Source of the DNA: Microbulbifer elongatus
GTDB lineage: Bacteria > Pseudomonadota > Gammaproteobacteria > Pseudomonadales > Cellvibrionaceae
Length of the DNA: 64,000 nt
Direction: 5' to 3'
Assembly (NCBI RefSeq): GCF_021165935.1
Contig: NZ_CP088953.1
Coordinates: 1,369,001 to 1,433,000 of the forward strand
A program made the translations under genes and the position numbers. Shown here piece by piece: positions 26,497 through 34,121 of the stretch. Within the stretch, counting starts at the first letter, position 1. Each line of letters starts with the position of its first letter. The notes under the pieces are model-generated. The model had not been told where the DNA came from. It did no database searches and saw nothing but the letters and a program-made list of their open reading frames with translations.

Positions 26497-27078
26497 ATGA
26501 AACTCTGGAAATTACTCGCACTTCTCTCAATCCCCACAGCCCTGGCCCTAACCAGCGGCTGCGCGGTGATTTCCGAAAACGAATGCCAGGCCGGCCTCTG
26601 GTACGAGCGGGGTATCGAAGATGGCGCACGCGGCCGCAGCCAGGCCACGGTCTACCAGATCGCGCAGAAGTGTCACGAATACGGTGTGCGTACCGATACC
26701 GCCGCCTGGATGCGCGGTCATGAAGAGGGGGTTGAACAGTATTGCACCCCGGAAAATGGTTTTGTGGTCGGGCGCCGCGGACGCGACTATGAAGGCGTCT
26801 GCACCGGCCCCACCGCCGACCTGTTCCTCGCCAATTACGAGCGCGGCCTTGCGGTTTACCAGGCCGAGCAGCAGTACGCGGCCCTGGCCAATCGCTATGA
26901 AGATGCGGAGCGCGAGGTGTATCGGATAGAGCGCGCCATGGACGATGCGGAAAGCAAGGAAGAGCTGCGTGCATTGCGCAGCCAGCGGCGCGGCCTGCTG
27001 CGGGAAATGCGCTACCTGGAAGCTGAGATGATGCGCTTTGGTGGTTTTGGTGCTTTTAACCCGCTGTTGTTTTATTGA
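26497..27078 (+). CDS. DUF2799 lipoprotein
   Basis: A 193-residue predicted lipoprotein. The lipobox LTSGC places the lipidated cysteine at about residue 22. The following region has the DUF2799 pattern with Trp-Tyr-x-x-Gly (LWYERGIEDGARGR) and conserved Cys and Tyr residues (CHEYGV, YEGVC). The C-terminal third (about 125-180) is a charged helix rich in Glu and Arg, likely a coiled coil. Family members are small envelope proteins of unknown function in Gammaproteobacteria. It may be co-transcribed with the thioesterase gene 47 bases downstream. Confidence 0.82.
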   Translation: MKLWKLLALLSIPTALALTSGCAVISENECQAGLWYERGIEDGARGRSQATVYQIAQKCHEYGVRTDTAAWMRGHEEGVEQYCTPENGFVVGRRGRDYEGVCTGPTADLFLANYERGLAVYQAEQQYAALANRYEDAEREVYRIERAMDDAESKEELRALRSQRRGLLREMRYLEAEMMRFGGFGAFNPLLFY

Positions 27079-27124
27079 TATTCGTCGGCAACTTTTGTCA
27101 CGATGAATAGTAAAAGGTGATTCC

Positions 27125-27556
27125 ATGGCCATCTGGCACAGCAATCCTACGGTCGACGAAGTAAACCAGAGCATGGGCAACTGCATGCCCACGTACCTGG
27201 GGATGAAGATTACCGAGATCGGGGACGATTATATTGTCGGCACTATGCCCGTCGAAGATCGCACCCGCCAGCCGTTCGGGATTCTCCACGGCGGTGCCAG
27301 TGTGGCGCTGGCGGAGACCCTGGGCTCCATGGCTGCCAATATGGTGGTGGATACCAGCAAGCATTACTGTGTGGGTCAGGAGATCAATGCCAACCACCTG
27401 CGCCCGGTACCGGATGGCACTGTGACGGCAAAAGCGAGCGCGGTTCACATTGGCCGCAGCAGCCAGGTGTGGGAAATTCGTATCCACGATCCCCGCGGCA
27501 AACTCAATTGTATTTCCCGCATCACCATGGCGGTGGTGCCGGTGCCTTCCACTTGA
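27125..27556 (+). CDS. Hotdog-fold thioesterase (MenI/YdiI-like, PaaI family)
   Basis: A 143-residue cytoplasmic acyl-CoA thioesterase of the 4HBT/PaaI type. The motif FGILHGGASVALAETLGS contains the His55-Gly-Gly oxyanion segment and Glu64, the family's catalytic carboxylate. The C-terminal SRITMAVVP strand is conserved in YdiI (MenI), which hydrolyses 1,4-dihydroxy-2-naphthoyl-CoA in menaquinone synthesis, and in EntH. No menaquinone genes are nearby, so the physiological acyl-CoA is uncertain. AAAAGGTGATTCC provides the ribosome site before ATG 27125. The next gene follows after 25 bases. Confidence 0.9.
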   Translation: MAIWHSNPTVDEVNQSMGNCMPTYLGMKITEIGDDYIVGTMPVEDRTRQPFGILHGGASVALAETLGSMAANMVVDTSKHYCVGQEINANHLRPVPDGTVTAKASAVHIGRSSQVWEIRIHDPRGKLNCISRITMAVVPVPST

Positions 27557-27581
27557 ATGTTGATGTGATTGTTTATTTGCC

Positions 27582-28286
27582 GTGACCGGGGATCTGTTTA
27601 CTTTTGAGGATGTGTCCTACCGCCTGGCCCGCTCACCACGTCGCAAGCGGCTGGGGCTGGTGGTCACGGATAAGGGCGCGGAAGTGCGGATTCCCCAGCG
27701 CTGCGCGGAGCGTCACGGGCACCAGTTTCTACGCGAAAATATCCACTGGGTGCGGGAGCAGTTGCGCGGTGTGGCGCAGCGCAAGGCACAGGTGCCGGAG
27801 CATCATTTTGCGTTTGGTGCACGCTTCCCGTGGCTCGGAAAAACCCTCGAGCTGGACCGCGCCGCCTGCGCGGCGGATGCGGGCATTCGCGACGGTTATA
27901 TCCAGCTTTACAGCCGTGTGCGCGAACCGGATGAGGCTCAGATTCAGGCTGCGCTACAGAAACTCTACCAGCGCGAAGCCCTGCAACTCCTCACGGACAA
28001 ATCCCAATATTTCGCCGGTCTGCTGGGGCTTAGATTTTCTTCGGTAAAAGTCCGCCGCACCCGCAGCAAGTGGGGGCACTGCACCATCCGTGGAGAACTG
28101 CAATATAACTGGCTGGTATGCCTGGCCCCCGAGCCTGTTGTGGATTACCTGGTGATTCACGAGGTCTGCCATCTTCAACACCACAATCACAGCCGGGAAT
28201 TCTGGGCGTTGGTCGCGAGTCTTTGTCCGGACTACAAACGGTTGCGGCGGTGGCTTAAGGAGAACGGCCACACTTTACAGCTGTAG
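27582..28286 (+). CDS. YgjP-like zinc metallopeptidase (M48/DUF45 type)
   Basis: A 234-residue soluble protein. The zincin motif appears as VIHEVCHLQHHNHSREFW: an HExxH-type helix followed by a third His and the SREFW tail that marks the YgjP/DUF45 group. RTRSKWGHCTIRGELQYNW is the other family signature. Members resemble SprT and WLM peptidases, but the in vivo target is not established. Translation probably starts at GTG 27582. The gene lies 25 bases behind the thioesterase gene and is likely co-transcribed with it. Two hairpin elements follow. Confidence 0.88.
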   Translation: MTGDLFTFEDVSYRLARSPRRKRLGLVVTDKGAEVRIPQRCAERHGHQFLRENIHWVREQLRGVAQRKAQVPEHHFAFGARFPWLGKTLELDRAACAADAGIRDGYIQLYSRVREPDEAQIQAALQKLYQREALQLLTDKSQYFAGLLGLRFSSVKVRRTRSKWGHCTIRGELQYNWLVCLAPEPVVDYLVIHEVCHLQHHNHSREFWALVASLCPDYKRLRRWLKENGHTLQL

Positions 28287-28337
28287 TGGTGGGCCCGAGG
28301 TTTCGTGGTATCGGTGCTTCGGTTCCGGTTTAGTGGC

Positions 28338-28449
28338 GCCGGAGCACTGGGGAATAGTTTTTGGAACCGCTGTGAATACGTCCATGTACGCTGCGTCGCA
28401 AACGTCCCTGTTTGCGACGCTTCCAAAAACTATTCCCCAGCACTCCGGC
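28338..28449 (-). repeat. Intergenic hairpin element, copy C
   Basis: Outer arms 28338-28366 and 28421-28449 pair over 29 positions with a two-base symmetric mismatch. The inner hairpin gcgtcgcaaac-gtccct-gtttgcgacgc (28393-28420) has a perfect 11-bp stem. The core is degenerate (ccgctgtgaatacgtccatg) but aligns with the reverse complement of copy D. Confidence 0.85.
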
Positions 28450-28515
28450 TTATCCCGGGCTTTTTTACTTCGTAGTTTGTTGCGAAGTAATACGGTTCGA
28501 ACTGAAGGAAAAGTG

Positions 28516-28608
28516 CCGGGTGCGGGTTTTCAGGAGCGTCGCAAACAGGATGTTTGCGCCGCAGCGCCCAGGGATGGGTTCACAGCGGTCCTGAAAACCC
28601 GCACCCGG
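28516..28608 (+). repeat. Intergenic hairpin element, copy D
   Basis: Outer arms 28516-28535 and 28589-28608 (ccgggtgcgggttttcagga and complement) pair perfectly over 20 bases. The inner hairpin gcgtcgcaaac-aggat-gtttgcgccgc has one mismatch, then follows gcgcccagggatgggttcac. It lies only 66 bases from copy C and in the opposite orientation. Confidence 0.85.
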
Positions 28609-28735
28609 TGCTTTGCCGCCACGGCAGGAATAACTGGGTACCACAAAGCCTGAACCAATACATCCCAGCGCAAGTTTCTACTTATCCCGCCCAATCTGGC
28701 GTAAACTCCCCAAATCATTTTTAAGGCAAGCCGGT

Positions 28736-29104
28736 ATGGAATTCGAACCTCTCGGAGACGACTTTGAGGAAAACTGCGCCCGCTTTCTGCCCGAGGCAGT
28801 AGAGCAGGGCTGTGTGTGGGCATTAGAAGGGGAAGAGGGCTTCGCCCTGTGTGAATCGGAGCGTCGTGCCGATACTGACGTGATGCCCTTCTGGTCCCAG
28901 CGGGAGTTTGCCGAAGCGCATATCGCCGACGACTGGGCCGGCTACCAGGTGGTCCCCGTCGACCTCGAAGAATTTATGGACGACTGGCTCGAGGGCATGC
29001 ACGAAGACGTCCTCCTCGTCGGCATCAACTGGAACGATGAAATGGAAGGGGAGGAGATCGAGCCTCTCGATCTGCTGGAACAGCTGGAGCAGGAACTCGA
29101 CTGA
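28736..29104 (+). CDS. DUF2750 domain protein
   Basis: A 122-residue, strongly acidic cytoplasmic protein. It matches the DUF2750 pattern: CVWALEGEEGFALCES, then MPFWSQREFAEAHI, a YQVVPVDLEEFMDDWLEGM segment, and LLVGINWNDEMEGEEIEP. The family is widespread in Gammaproteobacteria and has no assigned function. A TTTTTAAGGCAAGCCGGT leader provides a ribosome site before ATG 28736. The gene is separated from its neighbours by hairpin elements on the left and 113 bases on the right, so it is probably autonomous. Confidence 0.87.
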   Translation: MEFEPLGDDFEENCARFLPEAVEQGCVWALEGEEGFALCESERRADTDVMPFWSQREFAEAHIADDWAGYQVVPVDLEEFMDDWLEGMHEDVLLVGINWNDEMEGEEIEPLDLLEQLEQELD

Positions 29105-29217
29105 CAGGCCCTCCGGGTTCAGGAGCTCCTGCTCAAAAACCAAACAAAAATAACCCGGCGACAATTGCACTGAACTGCGCCAAACGTCGGAAACAAATCT
29201 CCAACAGGAGGTCTGAG

Positions 29218-29616
29218 ATGAGTCAGTTTTCAGGGGTACAGAGCGTCATCTACGGCGTCAGTAATCTGGAAGAAGCCAAAGCGTGGTATACCACCCTGCT
29301 GGAAGTGGAGCCCTACTTTGAAGCCGAGTGCTACGTCGGCTTCAATGTGGGCGGCTTCGAACTGGGGTTGGACCCCAACGCGCGCAACGTGATCAGCCGT
29401 GCCGATGGCGTGGTCGCCTACTGGGGAGTTGCGGATATTGCCGCCCAGGTCGAACGTATGAATGGTCTGGGGGCGCGCCAGCACGGCGAGATTGTCGATG
29501 TGGGGGAGGGCATATTGATGGCCAGTTTCCTCGATCCATTCGGCAATGTGTTTGGACTCATCCAGAATCCACACTTTAAACTGACGTCTACATCCACCCA
29601 GGACCCGTCTGACTGA
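29218..29616 (+). CDS. VOC superfamily (glyoxalase/dioxygenase-like) protein
   Basis: A 132-residue single-domain member of the vicinal oxygen chelate superfamily. Two beta-alpha-beta-beta-beta modules can be seen: VIYGVSNLEEAKAWYTTLLE with the GGFELGLDP strand, and VAYWGVADIAAQVERMNGLG ending in MASFLDPFGNVFGLIQNP. The second module has the common DPFGN turn. Metal ligands are not obvious, so the activity (lyase, dioxygenase or resistance-type binding) is undetermined. A strong ribosome site, AACAGGAGGTCTGAG, precedes ATG 29218. The SDR gene follows after 28 bases, suggesting a two-gene operon. Confidence 0.88.
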   Translation: MSQFSGVQSVIYGVSNLEEAKAWYTTLLEVEPYFEAECYVGFNVGGFELGLDPNARNVISRADGVVAYWGVADIAAQVERMNGLGARQHGEIVDVGEGILMASFLDPFGNVFGLIQNPHFKLTSTSTQDPSD

Positions 29617-29644
29617 GACCGAGTGCAGTAATGGAGCCGTAAAC

Positions 29645-30577
29645 GTGAGCAAGCCCCCCGCCAACCGATTCCGCCCCTCCGACCAGGGCTTTGCCGCTGA
29701 AAGCCTGGCCCAGATTGGTCGCGGCTATGTGGTACCGGACCGGGTGGCGCTGATTACCGGCTGCTCCAGTGGCATCGGCCGCGAACTCGCCCTTGCCCTG
29801 CACGCCCGTGGCACCATCGTCATCGCCACCGCGCGGCGCGCGGAAAGCCTGCAGGAACTGGCCGACCTCGGCATCGCTACCGAATCCCTCGACGTCAACA
29901 ACCAGGCGGATATCAACCGCGTGGTGCACGCCATCAAGACCGCCTACGGCCGCCTCGATATTCTGGTGAACAATGCAGGCTACGGTCAGATGGGGCCGTT
30001 GCTGGAGCTGGATACCCGTGTGCTGGAGGCCCAGTTCCGCACCAACGTGTTTGCCCCCATGGCCCTGGCCCGGGCCTGTGCACCGCTGCTCAAATCCCGC
30101 CGCCATGGCGTGATCTGCAATATTGGCTCCGTTTCCGGCGTCCTGCCCACCCCGTTTTCCGGGGCCTATTGCGCGTCCAAGTCTGCACTGCATACTCTGT
30201 CCGACGTACTGCGGCTGGAGCTGAAGCCCTTCGGCATCCGTGTGGTCACCGTGCAACCGGGGGCGATCGCCTCCGAGTTCGGGCGCCACGCGGAAACCTC
30301 CCTGCGCGGCCTGCTGGCCCCGGACTCCTGGTACAAACGCAGTGAAGACCAGGTGCGCGCCCGCGCTGTCGAATCCCAACAGAACGCCACCCTCGCCCGG
30401 GATCTGGCCAAGTCCCTTGCCGCCGAGCTGTTGCGTAAGCGTCCCGCCAGCCTACTCAGAATCGGCAACAAAAGCCGGCTGCTGCCCTGGGTCGCCCGCT
30501 GGCTACCCCGCTGGCTGCGGGACCGCATGCTGTCGAAGCGCTTTGGGCTGAAGCGGCTGCAGCTTTCTAATCAGTAG
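29645..30577 (+). CDS. Short-chain dehydrogenase/reductase (SDR)
   Basis: A 310-residue NAD(P)-dependent oxidoreductase of the classical SDR type. TGCSSGIG at about 38-45 binds the cofactor and NNAG is at about 109-112. The catalytic triad is Ser162, Tyr175 and Lys179 (GAYCASK). A C-terminal extension of about 60 residues, ending in basic and aromatic residues (PWVARWLPRWLRDRM), may associate with membranes, as in retinol-dehydrogenase-like SDRs. It starts at GTG 29645 after GGAGCCG. The substrate is unknown. A hairpin element lies downstream. Confidence 0.9.
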   Translation: MSKPPANRFRPSDQGFAAESLAQIGRGYVVPDRVALITGCSSGIGRELALALHARGTIVIATARRAESLQELADLGIATESLDVNNQADINRVVHAIKTAYGRLDILVNNAGYGQMGPLLELDTRVLEAQFRTNVFAPMALARACAPLLKSRRHGVICNIGSVSGVLPTPFSGAYCASKSALHTLSDVLRLELKPFGIRVVTVQPGAIASEFGRHAETSLRGLLAPDSWYKRSEDQVRARAVESQQNATLARDLAKSLAAELLRKRPASLLRIGNKSRLLPWVARWLPRWLRDRMLSKRFGLKRLQLSNQ

Positions 30578-30625
30578 CTTCATAGTCTATAGAGTGGCAC
30601 CTAGTCAGAATCGAAGGCACTGACG

Positions 30626-30719
30626 CCGGGTAAAGGTTTGCGAGACCTTCCGCGAGAGGGACCTCGCGGAAGAGCCCCCATGGATGGGGTCACGGCGTGT
30701 CTCGCAAACCTTTACCCGG
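30626..30719 (+). repeat. Intergenic hairpin element, copy E
   Basis: Outer arms 30626-30646 and 30699-30719 (ccgggtaaaggtttgcgaga plus c, and complement) pair perfectly over 21 bases. The inner hairpin cttccgcgag-agggac-ctcgcggaag lies at 30647-30672. The core agcccccatggatggggtca follows, then cggcgt next to the right arm. Confidence 0.9.
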
Positions 30720-30831
30720 TGGCAGGGCGCCACCTGCTTCTTACGAAGTCCTCCCGCCATAAATCCACTATGTTTGTGCATAGCCCAACGATTTTCCTCG
30801 GGCCGAATTAGCGCTGGAATTTTTTCCCCCT

Positions 30832-32832
30832 ATGGCTCTCGACCAGATAACTATTCTCGCCATCCTGGCGGTCACCATCGTCCTGTTTATCTGGGGCCCC
30901 TGGCGCCACGATATGGTGGCCCTGGCTTCCCTGCTCGCCTGCGTGTTTACCGGGTTGATCGAACCGGGGGAGGCGTTTACCGGCTTTGGCCATCCGGCCG
31001 TGGTGACCGTGGCCTGCGTACTGATATTGAGTCGCGGGTTGCAGAATACCGGGGCCATGGATGCGCTGGCCCAGAAAGTCGTTCCCAGGCGGGGCGGCAT
31101 CACCCTCGCCATCGCGGCCCTATGCGCCCTCGGCGCGGCCATGTCCGGGTTTATGAACAATGTGGGGGCCATGGCGCTGCTGATGCCGGTGGCCACCGAT
31201 CTCGCCGACCGCCACGATGTGCCGCCGGGCAAAGTACTGATGCCCCTGTCCTTTGGCACCATTCTGGGGGGGATGACCACCTTGATCGGCACACCGCCGA
31301 ATCTGATTGTCTCGAGTTTTCGCGCCAGCAGCGGCGCCGGCAGTTACGGCATGTTCGATTTCACGCCGGTCGGCGTGGTAGTGGCGCTGGTGGGTGTTGT
31401 CTTCGTATCGCTGATTGGCTGGCGCCTGGTGCCGGCGCGCAATCAGGCGGGAGCGGGCACCTTTGATACCGGGACCTATCTCACGGAGGCCCTGGTGGGG
31501 GAAAAGAGTCCTTCCATCGGCAAGTCGCTGGCGGAGCTGGTCAAAATGATTGGCGACGAGGATGCCCAGGTCATCGGTCTGGTTTACAACAATGCCCGGG
31601 TATCTACCGCCATGCCGGGGCTGCGGGTGCGGGCCGGGGATATTCTGGTGATCGAAGCGGAGCCGGAGGCGCTGTCGTCGGTCCTGTCGAGCCTCGGGTT
31701 GACGCTGGCGGCGGATCCACAGAATGAGGACGACGCCGCGGTGGACACGACGGCGCTGGTACCGGAAACGGAGAAGCCGGAGGGAGACCGGGGGGATCGT
31801 CCGCCACTGGCGGAGCAGAATATGGCGTCTGGTGCCCGGGAGATTGTCGAGATTGACGACGTAGAAATCCCGCCAGAGCTTGCCGCGGATGCCGGCGCCG
31901 GCAATCAGGGGGATACGGAAGGCAAGGAAAAGGGCGCCAAGAAAGAGGGCGATGAGAAGCGGGGTCGGGAAAAGGCCGATCTTGCCCTGCGCGAACTGGT
32001 GGTGCTGCCGGATTCCTACCTGATCGGTCGCACCGCGGAGAACCTGCGGCTGGCGGGGCGGTACGAAATCAACCTGCTGGCGCTGTCTCGACAAGGGCGT
32101 CGCTCGGTAAAGCGTCTGCGCTCGACGGCGCTCAAGGGGGGGGATGCGTTGCTGATGATGGGGACTGAGGAGAATCTGTCCAACTTTGCCAAGGAGCAAC
32201 GCTGTGTGCCTCTGGCGCAGCGGGATATCACAATCCCCAATAAGGAAAAGGCCTATGTGGCGCTGATCGGGATGGCGTTGGCGGTGGCCGGAGCGGCGTT
32301 CGGGTTGCTGCCTGCAGCAATTTCGTTTGCCACCTGTGTGCTGGCTTTTATGGCGCTCAAGGTGGTGCCCATCCGCAGTATCTACGAGGCGGTGGATGGT
32401 TCGGTGATTGTGTTGCTGGGGGCATTGATTTCGGTGGCTGCGGTGATGGATTCCACGGGGGCGGCGGATGTGGTGGCGAAGTCGATGCTGGACAATCTGG
32501 CCCAGGGCAATCCGGTGTTTGCGCTGGTGCTGATTCTGGTGGTGACCATGACGCTGTCGGACTTTATGAACAATGCGGCGACGGCGGCGGTGATGTGTGC
32601 GATTGCGCTGAGTGCGGCGGCGCAGTTGGATGTGAATCCGGACAGCTTCCTGATGGCGGTGGCGATTGGCGCGTCCTGTGCGTTTCTGACCCCGGTGGGC
32701 CACCAGAACAATACGTTGATTCTGGGCCCGGGCGGTTTCAAATTCGGTGACTACTGGCCCATGGGCTTACCTATGGAAATTCTGGTGGTCGCTGTCTCGG
32801 TACCTATGTTGCTGTGGGTCTGGCCGCTCTGA
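30832..32832 (+). CDS. SLC13-type permease with two TrkA-C (RCK_C) domains
   Basis: A 666-residue inner-membrane carrier of the divalent anion:sodium symporter/ion transporter superfamily. Two hydrophobic halves (about 1-215 and 475-666) each hold a re-entrant signature: GTILGGMTTLIGTPPNLIVS in the first, and MNNAATAAVMCAIALS plus LTPVGHQNNTLI in the second. Between them are two cytosolic TrkA-C domains (about 220-300 and 385-465). These are separated by an unusually long charged, probably disordered insertion (about 305-385) rich in Glu, Lys, Asp and Gly. Proteins with this layout import sulfate, citrate-type dicarboxylates or other anions under ligand control. The substrate cannot be told. 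The start ATG at 30832 gives a helix directly. Confidence 0.88.
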   Translation: MALDQITILAILAVTIVLFIWGPWRHDMVALASLLACVFTGLIEPGEAFTGFGHPAVVTVACVLILSRGLQNTGAMDALAQKVVPRRGGITLAIAALCALGAAMSGFMNNVGAMALLMPVATDLADRHDVPPGKVLMPLSFGTILGGMTTLIGTPPNLIVSSFRASSGAGSYGMFDFTPVGVVVALVGVVFVSLIGWRLVPARNQAGAGTFDTGTYLTEALVGEKSPSIGKSLAELVKMIGDEDAQVIGLVYNNARVSTAMPGLRVRAGDILVIEAEPEALSSVLSSLGLTLAADPQNEDDAAVDTTALVPETEKPEGDRGDRPPLAEQNMASGAREIVEIDDVEIPPELAADAGAGNQGDTEGKEKGAKKEGDEKRGREKADLALRELVVLPDSYLIGRTAENLRLAGRYEINLLALSRQGRRSVKRLRSTALKGGDALLMMGTEENLSNFAKEQRCVPLAQRDITIPNKEKAYVALIGMALAVAGAAFGLLPAAISFATCVLAFMALKVVPIRSIYEAVDGSVIVLLGALISVAAVMDSTGAADVVAKSMLDNLAQGNPVFALVLILVVTMTLSDFMNNAATAAVMCAIALSAAAQLDVNPDSFLMAVAIGASCAFLTPVGHQNNTLILGPGGFKFGDYWPMGLPMEILVVAVSVPMLLWVWPL

Positions 32833-32857
32833 ACCTTCGGGAGTGGCGGTCCCGCCA

Positions 32858-32965
32858 CCGGGTAAGCCTTTGCAAGACACGAGCTAGGCGCCCCCCCGAT
32901 AACCCATCCATGGGGGCTCTTCCACGAGGTCCCTCTCGCGGAAGGTCTTGCAAAGGCTTACCCGG
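32858..32965 (-). repeat. Intergenic hairpin element, copy F
   Basis: Outer arms 32858-32878 and 32945-32965 (ccgggtaagcctttgcaaga plus c, and complement) pair perfectly over 21 bases. The inner hairpin cttccacgag-gtccct-ctcgcggaag (32919-32944) has one mismatch. The core acccatccatgggggctctt resembles copy B. It lies between the convergent SLC13 and CBS genes, where it could also end transcription. Confidence 0.9.
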
Positions 32966-32998
32966 CAGCGGGACCTTCGCGTCTAGCCGCGTTTATCA

Positions 32999-33445
32999 TC
33001 ATGCAACATCATCATCCGGCGACTGCACCAGATCCGCCAGATATTCCCCGCAAAACCGCAGCGCATCGGTTACCGTAACAATCCCCGCCAGCTCTCCTTC
33101 CTTCATCACCAGTACCGAGCCAATACCAGTTTCCGCCATGGCCAGCAGGATCTTGTCGAGCGGGTCGTGGATATCGGTGATATAGGGGCGGCGGGCGCAG
33201 AGGTCGCGGACGTAGAGTTGCTGTTCTTCCAGGCGGTGGCCGGGTGAGCGGGCGCGCTCGATGTCGCTGCGTGAAATGACAGTTTCCAGGTCGCCGTCCT
33301 TGGTGACGGGGAGGTGGTGGACGCTGTGTTCTTCCATCAGGGCTTCGGCGTCTTCGATGGGGGCGTCGATGTCGATATGGTAGGGGAATGGCGTCATCAG
33401 GGCGGCCATTGTGGGCATATGGTGGATGTCGCGGATTTTGCTCAT
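32999..33445 (-). CDS. Two-CBS-domain protein
   Basis: A 148-residue protein consisting almost entirely of a pair of CBS domains (about 12-68 and 78-135), forming one Bateman module that usually binds adenosine nucleotides. Typical pieces are DAEALMEEHSVHHLPVTKDG, then DLETVISRSDIERA, and MAETGIGSVLVMKEGELAGI with VTVTDALRF. No enzymatic or DNA-binding domain is attached, so it is probably a stand-alone energy or nucleotide sensor acting on another protein. It is convergent with the SLC13 gene and separated from it by element F. Confidence 0.9.
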   Translation of the reverse strand: MSKIRDIHHMPTMAALMTPFPYHIDIDAPIEDAEALMEEHSVHHLPVTKDGDLETVISRSDIERARSPGHRLEEQQLYVRDLCARRPYITDIHDPLDKILLAMAETGIGSVLVMKEGELAGIVTVTDALRFCGEYLADLVQSPDDDVA

Positions 33446-34121
33446 GTAAACCCTTCCTCACTCCTTGTTCCGGTACCGCTTGCCGTTGCGGGCGCTGTCA
33501 GCACAAGGATAGATCAGTGGTGTGGCAGGTCGGGGAGGAATGGCGGGTGGATGTGAGGCTTTACGGGTTTAATGATCCAAATGGTATCTGTGATTCATCG
33601 AATAGGCGTTGGCTATTTATAAACAACCCAGTATTATGCGCGGCCTTGGCGATGGGTCGGATATGGGTGTATATGCCCTGTACGAGCTAAATCCCCGAGA
33701 CAAATCTGTATACAGACACTTGAATTACCGGGATTCGGTATTATTAAGTGCTGTGTTTCGGATTTAAAAATACTATTTGCCTGATTTCTTTTACTAATCG
33801 ACTGTCTGGAAGTATTCGGCGGTGATTGGTGGAAATGCCCATGTGTGGTTTTGATATGGCTGGCAGGTAATATGGATATATCACAGTAAACTTGTTTACA
33901 CGCCGGAAGGCGATGTCAGATATGTGGTCGGCGTCGTATTTGAGTGAAGAAATGTAAATGGGTTTGCATTCCCGCGAAATATAAGTCTCAGCCCGGGCAT
34001 ATTGGCGCTCTGGGCGAATTGCTTATTAGGCGTATATCGTGCGGCTCTTGGCCGTGCATTTCGCAGAATTAAATCACTATCAAAGCACTAAACCGCAATA
34101 TATATCGAGGCTCACGTATAT
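33446..34121. other. Long A/T-rich non-coding region upstream of the MvaT-like gene
   Basis: This 676-base stretch is visibly richer in A and T than the rest of the window and carries no plausible gene. One sequence fits a sigma-70 promoter: TTGGCT (33609-33614), 17 bases, TATTAT (33632-33637). It is far from the next start, so its role is doubtful. The composition fits autoregulation by an A/T-binding nucleoid protein. Confidence 0.45.

Noticed and set aside
31120..32703. 527-codon minus-strand frame across the SLC13 gene
   Set aside because: Arg/His/Gln-rich composition typical of antisense to membrane-protein genes; the plus strand encodes a well-formed carrier.
25361..32965. Treating the six intergenic elements as a CRISPR-like array
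   Set aside because: They are hundreds to thousands of bases apart, separated by genes, and palindromic rather than repeat-spacer.
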